Source of the DNA: an uncultured Alphaproteobacteria bacterium
GTDB lineage: Bacteria > Pseudomonadota > Alphaproteobacteria > HIMB59 > GCA-002718135
Assembly (NCBI GenBank): GCA_902621165.1
Contig: CACNKX010000001.1
Span: forward strand, 397,812 to 461,811
Length of the DNA: 64,000 nt
Direction of reading: 5' to 3'
The notes below the pieces were generated by a model that was not told the DNA's origin, did no database searches, and was given only the letters and a program-made list of their open reading frames with translations. This document shows, one piece after another, positions 1 through 6,233 of the stretch. Within the stretch, counting starts at the first letter, position 1, and each line of letters starts with the position of its first letter. Position numbers and translations under genes: made by a program.

Positions 1-2
1 TA

Positions 3-248
3 GGTTTCCATCGTCTTGGAATTATTTTAGGAGTTTTATTTGTAATTATAGGACCGTGGTTTATTGATGGGTTAGATAGTTACCGAAACGATTTTGAAAT
101 ACTAGAAATAATAGATACTCATTTAGATTTATTGTACGAAGTTATTGAGAGTGGATATTATTTTTTAATATTACTATATCCTGTTTTTTACTTAGTAGGA
201 TATTTTTCTTTGAAATTAATTTACTGGATTATATCTGGTTTTAGGTAA
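3..248 (+). CDS. C-terminal part of a small membrane protein (cut by window edge)
   Basis: An open frame enters from the left edge and ends at TAA 246-248, giving 81 residues with no start codon in view. Two hydrophobic stretches are visible: a first one reading LGIILGVLFVIIG and a second one near the C-terminus reading YFLILLYPVFYLVGYFSLK. They are separated by an acidic linker, so a two-helix membrane protein is likely. I do not recognise the family. The next gene is convergent and stops 5 nt away. The gene probably belongs to the same cassette-like region as its right-hand neighbours. Confidence 0.5.
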   Translation, partial: GFHRLGIILGVLFVIIGPWFIDGLDSYRNDFEILEIIDTHLDLLYEVIESGYYFLILLYPVFYLVGYFSLKLIYWIISGFR

Positions 249-253
249 TTGAA

Positions 254-814
254 CTACTCACCTTTTAAAAAAGGTATAGGGATTCTAGTTTCTAATATTT
301 CTAAATTTTTTCCGTTAAAATATAGAATTGATTTACAACTTCCCGTATTAGGTCCGCCAATATCTTCACAACCTATTCTATGTGAAAACAATTCCAAAAC
401 TGTTGCATACGGAGATTTGTTATAAAAAGTTATATTTATTGCTTGTGTCCAAAAATTAAAAATTCCTTCTGAAATATTTTCTTCATACATGCCACTAATT
501 TTTTTAATTTGATCTTCGCTCACATTTATTAGAATAGTGTAATGACTTCCTCCAGTTCCACCTGCAAAAGCAGAATAAGATTCTTCACATAATGCACCAC
601 TCCAATCAATAATCAAATCTTTTATATAATCATTAGAAATATCAGTAAATGTAATACCAGGATACGATTTAAGATTACCATGCCCTTCTTCTTGACAATA
701 ATTATTAAGAAATTGAAATTTGTCATAGAGAACTTCACTAAGTATACTTTTTTCTAACGCATAGGATTTATTAAAAAAAAATATAATTAAGAGTAAAGTT
801 AATATATATTTCAT
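254..814 (-). CDS. Exported cysteine-containing protein with an FG-GAP-like motif, unknown function
   Basis: The protein has 186 residues. It starts with a classical signal peptide (MKYILTLLLIIFFF, cleavage probably after SYA near residue 19), so it should be periplasmic or secreted. Residues 58-70 read DISNDYIKDLIID, which resembles the calcium-binding loop of FG-GAP/VCBS repeats (DxNxDxxxDL). A Gly/Ser-rich stretch follows, and cysteines at about 40, 76, 149 and 159 could pair. I know of similar short secreted proteins in alphaproteobacteria but no assigned function. It lies just left of the first tRNA-Gly fragment, and the two 11-bp repeats at 856-877 sit 41 nt upstream of its start, so it is likely cassette cargo. 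Confidence 0.6.
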   Translation of the reverse strand: MKYILTLLLIIFFFNKSYALEKSILSEVLYDKFQFLNNYCQEEGHGNLKSYPGITFTDISNDYIKDLIIDWSGALCEESYSAFAGGTGGSHYTILINVSEDQIKKISGMYEENISEGIFNFWTQAINITFYNKSPYATVLELFSHRIGCEDIGGPNTGSCKSILYFNGKNLEILETRIPIPFLKGE

Positions 815-855
815 AATAAATTCTTAAATGATTAATGGATAATTTAAAATATAAT

Positions 856-877
856 TCAACACACCTTCAATACACTT
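856..877 (+). repeat. Two tandem 11-bp repeats, arm-type-like, 40 bp before core 1
   Basis: The units are TCAACACACCT (856-866) and TCAATACACTT (867-877), 8 of 11 identical. The second ends 40 bp before the tRNA-Gly fragment at 918. This is the same unit length and spacing as the clearer repeats before cores 2 and 3. The function as integrase arm sites is inferred. Confidence 0.45.
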
Positions 878-917
878 TGCCTAGAATTTGTTTTATTACT
901 TGGGAAAATATAAGCGA

Positions 918-948
918 GTCGAGAATTCGAATCCCTTCGCCCGCTCCA
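918..948 (+). repeat. tRNA-Gly 3'-end fragment, att core copy 1
   Basis: The 31 nt contain a T arm with two changes in the 5' stem (GAGAA, loop TTCGAAT, CCCTT), the acceptor 3' strand CGCCCGC, discriminator T and CCA. No 5' tRNA half precedes it. A 17-nt block at 888-904 and an AAGCGAGT directly before the core are shared with copy 2 at the same distances, so the similarity of the two sites covers 61 nt. Confidence 0.8.
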
Positions 949-978
949 ATAAATCTCTCAAATTTTAGTTTTTTAAAT

Positions 979-1000
979 TCATACACGACACCTAAGCGAC
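979..1000 (+). repeat. Possible diverged 11-bp repeat pair right of core 1
   Basis: TCATACACGAC (979-989) and ACCTAAGCGAC (990-1000) share a CGAC end at 11-nt spacing, 30 bp after core 1. The block ACACGACAC recurs on the far side of the next gene at 1311-1319. The match is weak and may be chance. Confidence 0.25.
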
Positions 1001-1036
1001 GATTCAATTTAAATTTATTTAATTTTAAAAATATTA

Positions 1037-1282
1037 GTGGTAAGATTTTATGTGGAAAAGAAAACAGCATATCATGATAGTTATTTTGGTTTAATTACAT
1101 CAATACTAAGCGCAATATACACTTTAGTTTATACTTATTTGATTTTTAAACATGGGTTTGATTGGGGAATAAGTGGAAACAATGGCAAGAATGGCATCCT
1201 ATTTATATTTTACTTGATATGCATTGGTGTTACAGGAGATCTTATTGTTAAGTTGTTAAGGAAACCAGATTTTTATAAATAA
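1037..1282 (+). CDS. Small two-helix membrane protein, unknown function
   Basis: The frame gives 81 residues from a GTG at 1037. A second in-frame GTG at 1052 has a weak GGTAAG upstream and would give 76 residues starting MEKKTAYHDSY; the start is uncertain. Two transmembrane segments are clear (about residues 17-38 and 53-71), with a short Gly/Asn-rich loop between them and a basic tail. No family is recognised. The gene sits 89 nt after att core 1 and is flanked on both sides by a related ACACGACAC-containing repeat, as if it were the cargo of one small cassette. Confidence 0.45.
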   Translation: MVRFYVEKKTAYHDSYFGLITSILSAIYTLVYTYLIFKHGFDWGISGNNGKNGILFIFYLICIGVTGDLIVKLLRKPDFYK

Positions 1283-1305
1283 TTAACAATTATATTTTGT
1301 GTGAT

Positions 1306-1327
1306 ACTCACACGACACTTTACGCCT
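1306..1327 (+). repeat. Possible repeat pair after the 81-residue membrane protein gene
   Basis: ACTCACACGAC (1306-1316) and ACTTTACGCCT (1317-1327) contain the same ACACGACAC string as the block at 979-1000. No tRNA-Gly core follows at the expected 40 bp. The right end of this cassette, if it is one, is therefore missing or eroded. Confidence 0.22.
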
Positions 1328-1331
1328 ATAT

Positions 1332-2264
1332 TTATTCATTAATTGTATATATTTTTGTGCAATATCCTTCATCAAGCATTTCAAAAGCATCGTTATAAAA
1401 AGATTTATTTTCAGGTTGATCACATTTATACAAATAATATTCATCTCCATTTATTTCCTCAATAAAATTGGGAATGAATTGTCCGTTTTCAACTTTATAG
1501 ATTGCATATAAATTATTACAGCAACCACCACTTGCATATGTAGATATTATTTTTTTAGATAAATTTATGTCAAGGGAATGCGCATCAAAGTTATTAGGTA
1601 GAGATGAATGTCTTTCACCATTTAATTCAAAAATTAGTAATTCAGGGTACCACCTTTGTCCCTCAAATTTATTTAAAATAATAATTTCATTGGTATCATC
1701 AAAATCAATATCAAATATAAGCACATGATCATCATGGTGGATTTTAAAACACTTATCTGAACTTTCATGAACAAATTTTTTGTCTAATAGTTTAGTATAA
1801 TAATCATTTTCATCACAGTTTGCTATTTCGCTCAATTGAATATTTGGTTCTTTTTGAATTTTTAAAACTTCACTTAAATCATCATACTTATGCATATTAA
1901 CTAAATCGTCTGCGGAAAATTCTGGATCTTCTAAAAAAAATTTCTCATTTTCAACAATTCTATAGAGCATACCTTCATCAGAAGACCATTCTAAATTACC
2001 ACCGCAGCAAAGGGTGTTGGTATAAAACTCAATTGGAAAAAATATAACTTTATCTGTTTGCAAGTTTTGAATTTTAAAACTAGCGGGTCCTTGATAACTT
2101 CCCATTGCCCCCGCAAAATAAGGATATTGCAAGATCTCTATTTTATAATTATCAATCATAAAATTATTTATTACAAGTTTTCTTTTATCAATTTCAGCAT
2201 TTGCCATTATTGAAAAAAATAGTGTCAAAAACAAAATAACAAAAAACTTCAAAAAACTGATCAT
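1332..2264 (-). CDS. Exported protein with FG-GAP-like calcium-loop motif and paired cysteines, unknown function
   Basis: This 310-residue protein begins with a signal peptide (hydrophobic residues 5-20, cleavage likely after ANA at 21-23). It carries two CC pairs (86-87 and 248-249) and four or more single cysteines, suggesting disulfides in the periplasm. Residues 185-190 read DIDFDD, followed by NEIIIL, again like an FG-GAP/VCBS calcium loop. The general look recalls XAC2610-type periplasmic immunity or lysozyme-inhibitor proteins, but I cannot support that assignment. Its start lies 31 nt from the triple 11-bp repeat that precedes att core 2, so it is the cargo nearest to that site. Confidence 0.55.
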   Translation of the reverse strand: MISFLKFFVILFLTLFFSIMANAEIDKRKLVINNFMIDNYKIEILQYPYFAGAMGSYQGPASFKIQNLQTDKVIFFPIEFYTNTLCCGGNLEWSSDEGMLYRIVENEKFFLEDPEFSADDLVNMHKYDDLSEVLKIQKEPNIQLSEIANCDENDYYTKLLDKKFVHESSDKCFKIHHDDHVLIFDIDFDDTNEIIILNKFEGQRWYPELLIFELNGERHSSLPNNFDAHSLDINLSKKIISTYASGGCCNNLYAIYKVENGQFIPNFIEEINGDEYYLYKCDQPENKSFYNDAFEMLDEGYCTKIYTINE

Positions 2265-2295
2265 TCATTTAATATTAACCAATCTACTTATATCT

Positions 2296-2328
2296 TCAAT
2301 AGAGTTTCAATAGAGTTTCAATAGAGTT
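2296..2328 (+). repeat. Three perfect tandem 11-bp repeats, arm-type-like
   Basis: Three exact copies of TCAATAGAGTT occupy 2296-2306, 2307-2317 and 2318-2328, ending 40 bp before att core 2. One repeat per helical turn on one DNA face suits cooperative binding by an integrase arm-binding domain, as in the P' arm of lambda. The sequence is seen directly; the role is inferred. Confidence 0.65.
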
Positions 2329-2368
2329 TTGTTAAAAATTGTTGTATTACTTGGGTTGAGTGAAGCGA

Positions 2369-2399
2369 GTGATGCATTCGTATCCCTTCGCCCGCTCCA
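2369..2399 (+). repeat. tRNA-Gly 3'-end fragment, att core copy 2
   Basis: The last 18 nt (ATCCCTTCGCCCGCTCCA) are identical to copies 1 and 4, while the T-arm 5' strand is degenerate (GATGCATTCGT). Arm-type repeats of the same family lie on both sides (2296-2328 and 2436-2457). That is expected at the junction of two tandem elements of one kind. Confidence 0.75.
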
Positions 2400-2435
2400 A
2401 ATCCCAATCCCACCTTTAAATTTTAAAATCCATTT

Positions 2436-2457
2436 GCAATATAGTTTCAATATAGTT
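2436..2457 (+). repeat. Two tandem 11-bp repeats right of core 2
   Basis: GCAATATAGTT (2436-2446) and TCAATATAGTT (2447-2457) begin 36 bp after core 2 and differ from the triple repeat by one or two bases. They abut the start of the next gene. Confidence 0.6.
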
Positions 2458-2474
2458 TTATGTTATTAGGAATT

Positions 2475-3170
2475 ATGAAAATTATTTTAGCGACTTTTAT
2501 TATATTTTTTTCTACCTCATTAATATCGAATGAAGTTCAATTATATAAAAAGGTAAGTGATAACATACCAAAGGTTGAAGTTGAAAATACAGTATATATG
2601 GGAGATAGAATGTTGGAGCAGAGAACAGGAATGTTCTCTGAGTGTCTGACCCCATTATTCAGTGACGAGAAAAGAAAACTTGGTGGTTGGGTATTGTCTA
2701 TTAGAGCAAATGAACCTTTATGCAAATACAAAGAAAAAGACAAAGGATACTATCCCTCTTACATAAATGGAGTTAGTCCTTCTGATATGGATGATGTCGA
2801 AGATGTAATTTATGAAGTTCGATTAAAGGGAAAGAAAGAAGGAAAATATAAAATCTGTCTTGTCTTAGGAGGTTTAAACGCTCATTGTGTTAAAAAATTA
2901 TCAAGTGATGATTATAAATTTGAAACAGTTTTTGTTTTTGAAAAAGATTCTCTGCAAAGAGTAATAGAGTATGCAGGTAAAAAAGGAACAATTATAAAAT
3001 TTATCTATTCTGAGTTTAAAGACAATATGGCGAGAGATGCTTTTACAAGAGAATTTGAAATAGACTTAAATGAAGGTACTACTGTTGCTTATAAAGGAGC
3101 AATATTTGAAATAATTGAAGCAAATAACGCAACGATAAAATATAAAGTTATAAGACATTTCGAAAAATAA
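2475..3170 (+). CDS. Exported protein of unknown function, single cargo of a minimal cassette
   Basis: The start at ATG 2475 is chosen because a TTAGGA lies just upstream and because it gives a clean signal peptide (MKIILATFIIFFSTSLIS). An upstream ATG at 2460 would add five residues. The mature part of about 210 residues is rich in Lys, Glu and Asp with cysteines in SECL, PLCKY, KICL and AHCVK, and looks soluble and periplasmic. No family is recognised. The gene fills the space between 11-bp repeat pairs ending at 2457 and starting at 3180, and those lie inside att cores 2 and 3. The whole unit of about 870 bp thus holds nothing but this gene and recombination-type sites. Confidence 0.6.
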   Translation: MKIILATFIIFFSTSLISNEVQLYKKVSDNIPKVEVENTVYMGDRMLEQRTGMFSECLTPLFSDEKRKLGGWVLSIRANEPLCKYKEKDKGYYPSYINGVSPSDMDDVEDVIYEVRLKGKKEGKYKICLVLGGLNAHCVKKLSSDDYKFETVFVFEKDSLQRVIEYAGKKGTIIKFIYSEFKDNMARDAFTREFEIDLNEGTTVAYKGAIFEIIEANNATIKYKVIRHFEK

Positions 3171-3179
3171 TTATAAAGT

Positions 3180-3201
3180 GCAATATAGTTGCAATATAGT
3201 T
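3180..3201 (+). repeat. Two perfect tandem 11-bp repeats before core 3
   Basis: Two exact copies of GCAATATAGTT (3180-3190, 3191-3201) start 9 nt after the stop codon at 3170 and end 39 bp before att core 3. The unit is identical to the one at 2436, at the other end of the same cassette. Confidence 0.62.
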
Positions 3202-3240
3202 TTTCAATTTTTGGGACCCCATAAGGCATAGATTAAGCAG

Positions 3241-3271
3241 GTCGAGAATTCGAATCCCTTTGCCCGCTCCA
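3241..3271 (+). repeat. tRNA-Gly 3'-end fragment, att core copy 3
   Basis: This 31-nt copy has the same GAGAA T-arm variant as copy 1 and one further change (TTTGCCCGCTCCA instead of TTCGCCCGCTCCA). No 5' tRNA half is present upstream. Confidence 0.78.
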
Positions 3272-3358
3272 TGTTTTCTCCCGAATATTGAACGATGTAG
3301 CGTCGAAGAAATTTTTAAGTAGCCCTTGCGTAGTAGCTAATAGTTTAATTTTTTATAT

Positions 3359-3619
3359 TTATTTTTGAATAAATCTTTTCATAGTATCAAAAACAACACC
3401 ATGCTTTTCAGCTTCATTTTTCACTTCATCTGAACTAAGAACTTTGTCCATTTCTTCTTCATCTAAAACATTAAAGCATATTGAAACGTGATTCGAATTT
3501 TCGGTATCTACAAAATCAACAATATTATCAGCAAACTTTGAGAATGTTTTTACTCTCTCATCATTAAAAGATAACCACTCTTCAACATTTTTTACTTCAT
3601 GACTAATTATTTGTAACAT
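3359..3619 (-). CDS. Small alpha/beta-barrel-like protein (DUF3764-like), unknown function
   Basis: The start at 3619 is chosen because a strong AAGGAGG lies seven nt upstream; the frame is open 13 codons further but without a site. The 86-residue product begins MLQIISHEVKNVEEW and alternates strands and amphipathic helices in the way of small dimeric ferredoxin-like (ABM/DUF3764-type) proteins. There is no signal peptide and only one cysteine, so it should be cytosolic. The family call is from general appearance only. It lies between att cores 3 and 4, transcribed away from the sulfotransferase gene. Confidence 0.5.
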   Translation of the reverse strand: MLQIISHEVKNVEEWLSFNDERVKTFSKFADNIVDFVDTENSNHVSICFNVLDEEEMDKVLSSDEVKNEAEKHGVVFDTMKRFIQK

Positions 3620-3802
3620 TTTACCTCCTTGATATTTTATAAAATCTATCAAATCCAATAATTATTACAAAATTATTAAAAAGTGTAATATTTAATTTTA
3701 TTATTAAATAAAAATCATAAAAAAAATTAATTATAATTATTAAAAAATATTAATATTTAAATTTGTAATAAATATTTAAAAATTTCTTTCTAAATATTTT
3801 AA

Positions 3803-4630
3803 GTGTTTAAAAATATTTTTTTGGCTTCATATCCTAAATCCGGCAATACATGGATGAGAGCTATAATTTCAAACCTTTATAATTTTGATAAAGAGTTTAA
3901 TCTAAAAACCTTAAAGTCAATACCATTATTGTCAATTAAAAAAAACTTTGATGAATTTGAAAATAAAATCTATTCTGACAACAATGTTTTGCATTTTGAC
4001 TGGGTATCAGAAAATATTATTGATTGTCAAAAAATACTAAATAAGAAATCAAATCACTTAAATATATTTAAAACCCATAGTGTTAGACATAAAAAATTTA
4101 CAAACGAAACTGTAAATGCAGGTTTTATTTATATTATAAGAGACCCAAGGGATGTGGTCATTTCTTTTAAAAATTTTAGCGGCAAAAGTTTAGATAAAAT
4201 AATTAATGAGCTTCTTTTTGAAAAAAAAAACATAATTAATACAAATGGTGCTCATGAACTATTTTCTACTTGGGAGCTTAATGTTTTATCATGGTTAAAT
4301 TATAAAACTGTACCCAGATTAATTATTAGGTATGAAGACTTAAAGGTAAATATAAAGGAAGTAGTTATTAAAGTTATAGAATTCTTAAATAAAACGCACA
4401 GAATAAAGCTCAATTTAAGTAACGCAGACATTGATCAAATAATAGAAAATACTAATTTTAATAATCTTAAAAAAATAGAAAATAAATATGGTTTTGATGA
4501 ATCTTCAGAACATTCAAGATTTTTCAGATCCGGAACATCAAATCAATGGAAAGATATTTTATCAAAAACAAAGCTTGGGCTTATAGAAAATAATTTAAAA
4601 ACGTTAATGAAGCATTTTAATTATATTTAG
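3803..4630 (+). CDS. Sulfotransferase-domain protein
   Basis: The 275-residue protein starts at GTG 3803, directly before the PAPS-binding 5'-phosphosulfate loop YPKSGNTW (residues 10-17). The 3'-phosphate site is seen as RDPRDVVIS (113-121), and the C-terminal part has the RSGTSNQWKD signature typical of Sulfotransfer_1 proteins. It should transfer sulfate from PAPS to a hydroxyl of a glycan or small metabolite; the acceptor is unknown. It is the largest gene between att cores 3 and 4 and leads toward the glycan island, so sulfation of a surface polysaccharide is a reasonable inference. Confidence 0.8.
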   Translation: MFKNIFLASYPKSGNTWMRAIISNLYNFDKEFNLKTLKSIPLLSIKKNFDEFENKIYSDNNVLHFDWVSENIIDCQKILNKKSNHLNIFKTHSVRHKKFTNETVNAGFIYIIRDPRDVVISFKNFSGKSLDKIINELLFEKKNIINTNGAHELFSTWELNVLSWLNYKTVPRLIIRYEDLKVNIKEVVIKVIEFLNKTHRIKLNLSNADIDQIIENTNFNNLKKIENKYGFDESSEHSRFFRSGTSNQWKDILSKTKLGLIENNLKTLMKHFNYI

Positions 4631-4667
4631 TAATCAGGACAAAGTATGATTATAAAAAAATAAGAAT

Positions 4668-4689
4668 TTGCCTCTCTGTTGCCTTTCAG
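4668..4689 (+). repeat. Two tandem 11-bp repeats after the sulfotransferase gene
   Basis: TTGCCTCTCTG (4668-4678) and TTGCCTTTCAG (4679-4689) match at 8 of 11 positions, and a further GTTGCCTTCAA follows. The length is again 11 bp but the sequence family differs from the repeats at cores 1-3. Confidence 0.4.
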
Positions 4690-4723
4690 AATTGTTGCCT
4701 TCAATAGCTCAAAGATCTCTCTT

Positions 4724-4745
4724 TTGGGGGACATATGGGGGATAC
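4724..4745 (+). repeat. Two tandem 11-bp G-run repeats upstream of core 4
   Basis: TTGGGGGACAT (4724-4734) and ATGGGGGATAC (4735-4745) place two GGGGGA runs exactly 11 bp apart, 76 bp before the tRNA fragment at 4822. G-rich direct repeats of this kind are common in attachment sites of tRNA-targeting integrases. They stand out in this AT-rich DNA. Confidence 0.5.
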
Positions 4746-4821
4746 TTCGATTACAAAAACTAAACTTGTTTTAAAATTATTTCACATAATTTGAAGGAAA
4801 TTACAAATTATTTCTATTTGG

Positions 4822-4871
4822 CAACCTTGCCAAGGTTGAAGTCGAGGGTTCGAATCCCTTCGCCCGCTCCA
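4822..4871 (+). repeat. 3' two-thirds of a tRNA-Gly(GCC) gene, att core copy 4
   Basis: The 50 nt equal tRNA positions 27-76. The anticodon arm is CAACC-TTGCCAA-GGTTG with anticodon GCC at 4829-4831. It is followed by a 5-nt variable loop, a T arm GAGGG-TTCGAAT-CCCTT, the acceptor strand CGCCCGC, T73 and CCA. The D arm and 5' acceptor strand are missing, so it is a displaced fragment and not a working tRNA. It is the least degraded copy. Its length suggests strand exchange in or before the anticodon arm. Confidence 0.85.
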
Positions 4872-5203
4872 AGAGATCTGCCAAAAATTAAATCTTGCAT
4901 AGTTAGCGAATAGGACTAATCGACACTACATCGACAGTTGGACTTCACTTTTTCCTAGAAAGAGAGAGAGAAATGGCTATTATTTATCTTAGTAAACTTG
5001 TCTTTATTTTCTTTATAGCGAGCAGATCCAACAAACAATTTTAATTAATTATTATTCGTTTTAGTGTGTTTGTCGAAGATGGAACTCAAGGAAAATATAC
5101 AAAAAAAAATTATACAATATTTTTTCAAGTTCTATCTTCTATATTAATATCTAGTATTGGCTTAGATTGGTCTTTTGAAAGAATTAATTTTATTTAATCA
5201 AAT
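4872..5203. other. Gene-poor stretch with short open frames, probably remnants
   Basis: Two short + strand frames are visible. One at 4973-5044 encodes 23 residues with a hydrophobic middle and follows an AGAGAGAGAGA purine run. The other at 5051-5197 is open for 48 codons without an ATG and reads like an internal piece of a larger protein (FVEDGTQGKYTKKNYTIFF). Neither is recognised. I take this as eroded DNA between the cassette array and the glycan island. Confidence 0.35.
4920..4941 (+). repeat. Possible 11-bp repeat pair right of core 4, with an inverted relative after core 3
   Basis: TCGACACTACA (4920-4930) and TCGACAGTTGG (4931-4941) share TCGACA at 11-nt spacing. The string TCGACGCTACATCG occurs in reverse orientation at 3293-3306, right of core 3. 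It could be the opposite arm of the attachment site; this is speculative. Confidence 0.3.
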
Positions 5204-6139
5204 CTAGTTATAATTATCTTTAAAATATCGAGTTGTTTTAATTAATCCATCAACTAAGTTAGTTTTTGGATTAAAATTTATTAGACTTTTTAATAATTTT
5301 AAATCAGGTTTTCTAATTTTAGGTTCATTTATTAAAGATTTTGTATGTTTGATTTTCGATTTTGAATTATTCAGATCAATTATGATTTTTGCAATTTCTT
5401 TTATTGATATTTCATAGTCGTTTCCAACATTAATTGGAGTAGGCAAAATTTTCTTAATTTTTGAAATTTTGATTATTGAATCTATTAAATCATCAACATA
5501 ACAAAAACTTCTTGTATTTTTACCATCACCGTAGATATTTAAGTCTGTATTACTCAATGAGTTAACTATAAAATTTGATATCACTCTACCATCGTCTTTA
5601 GCCATATAAGGACCGTAAGTATTAAATATTCTCAAAACTTTTATTTTTGCATTATGTTTTCTTTTAAAATCAAAAGCCAATGTTTCTGCTGCTCTTTTTC
5701 CCTCATCATAGCAAGCTCTAGGACCAATAGGATTTACATTTCCATAATAATCTTCTTTTTGTGGAGAAATGTTAGGGTCCCCATATATTTCACTAGTAGA
5801 AGCTAATATAAACTCACAATCATTTTTAAGTGCAAGATTTAACATATTATGAGTTCCTAGTACATTTGTTAAAAGCGTATCAATAGGATTTTTTTGATAA
5901 TGTATCGGACTAGCTGGTGAAGCAAAATGAAATATTTGATCACATTTAAAAGTTATTTTATTTTTTACATCATGTTTAACAAAAGTATAATTAGGCAAAT
6001 TAGTAAATTCTTTAATATTTTTTTTTCTACCAGTTAACAAATTGTCTATGCAAATTACTTTATTATTTTCTAAAAGTTTCTTACATAAATGACGCCCGAG
6101 GAATCCCGCGCCTCCAGTAATTAATATTCTTTTATTCAT
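5204..6139 (-). CDS. UDP-glucuronic acid decarboxylase (UDP-xylose synthase)-like NAD-dependent epimerase
   Basis: This 311-residue extended short-chain dehydrogenase has the NAD loop GGAGFLG (9-15), the FASPASPIHY motif, a catalytic STSE segment (114-117) and the YDEGKRAAET active-site helix with Tyr144 and Lys148. FASPAS and YDEGK together are the pattern of UXS, which converts UDP-glucuronate to UDP-xylose with transient NAD reduction. The YGDGKNTRSFCYVDD segment near residue 200 is also typical. It supplies a nucleotide pentose for the glycan genes around it. Specificity is inferred from motifs only. Confidence 0.85.
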   Translation of the reverse strand: MNKRILITGGAGFLGRHLCKKLLENNKVICIDNLLTGRKKNIKEFTNLPNYTFVKHDVKNKITFKCDQIFHFASPASPIHYQKNPIDTLLTNVLGTHNMLNLALKNDCEFILASTSEIYGDPNISPQKEDYYGNVNPIGPRACYDEGKRAAETLAFDFKRKHNAKIKVLRIFNTYGPYMAKDDGRVISNFIVNSLSNTDLNIYGDGKNTRSFCYVDDLIDSIIKISKIKKILPTPINVGNDYEISIKEIAKIIIDLNNSKSKIKHTKSLINEPKIRKPDLKLLKSLINFNPKTNLVDGLIKTTRYFKDNYN

Positions 6140-6233
6140 AAATGGCTTTTAATATTACATTTCTTAAGCATTTGTATTAAATCATATTATTGTGATAATC
6201 CTTTAATTCCATTATTAGTAATAAAATATTATC

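Larger units (their letters stand above)
856..4871. mobile_element. Array of att-bounded gene cassettes at tRNA-Gly 3'-end fragments
   Basis: Four same-orientation copies of the 3' end of a tRNA-Gly gene (918-948, 2369-2399, 3241-3271, 4822-4871) divide this stretch into segments holding one or a few genes each. Tandem 11-bp direct repeats end 39-40 bp before the first three copies, and further pairs lie after copy 2 and before copy 4. This is the layout of tyrosine-recombinase attachment sites, with a tRNA core and flanking arm-type sites. No integrase, excisionase or replication gene is present, so the units look non-autonomous. The intact tRNA-Gly gene would be expected to the left, outside the window. 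The boundaries and their mobility are inference. Confidence 0.6.

Noticed and set aside
835..1077. Open frames of 67-80 codons on both strands across att core 1
   Set aside because: They run through the tRNA fragment and the repeats, have no ribosome-binding site and look unlike proteins.
4822..4871. Functional tRNA-Gly gene
   Set aside because: The D arm and the 5' acceptor strand are missing; the upstream DNA does not pair with CGCCCGC. It is a fragment only.
856..4871. Integron cassette array with attC sites
   Set aside because: The repeated sites are tRNA 3' ends with direct repeats, not imperfect palindromes, and no attC-type hairpins or IntI gene are seen.
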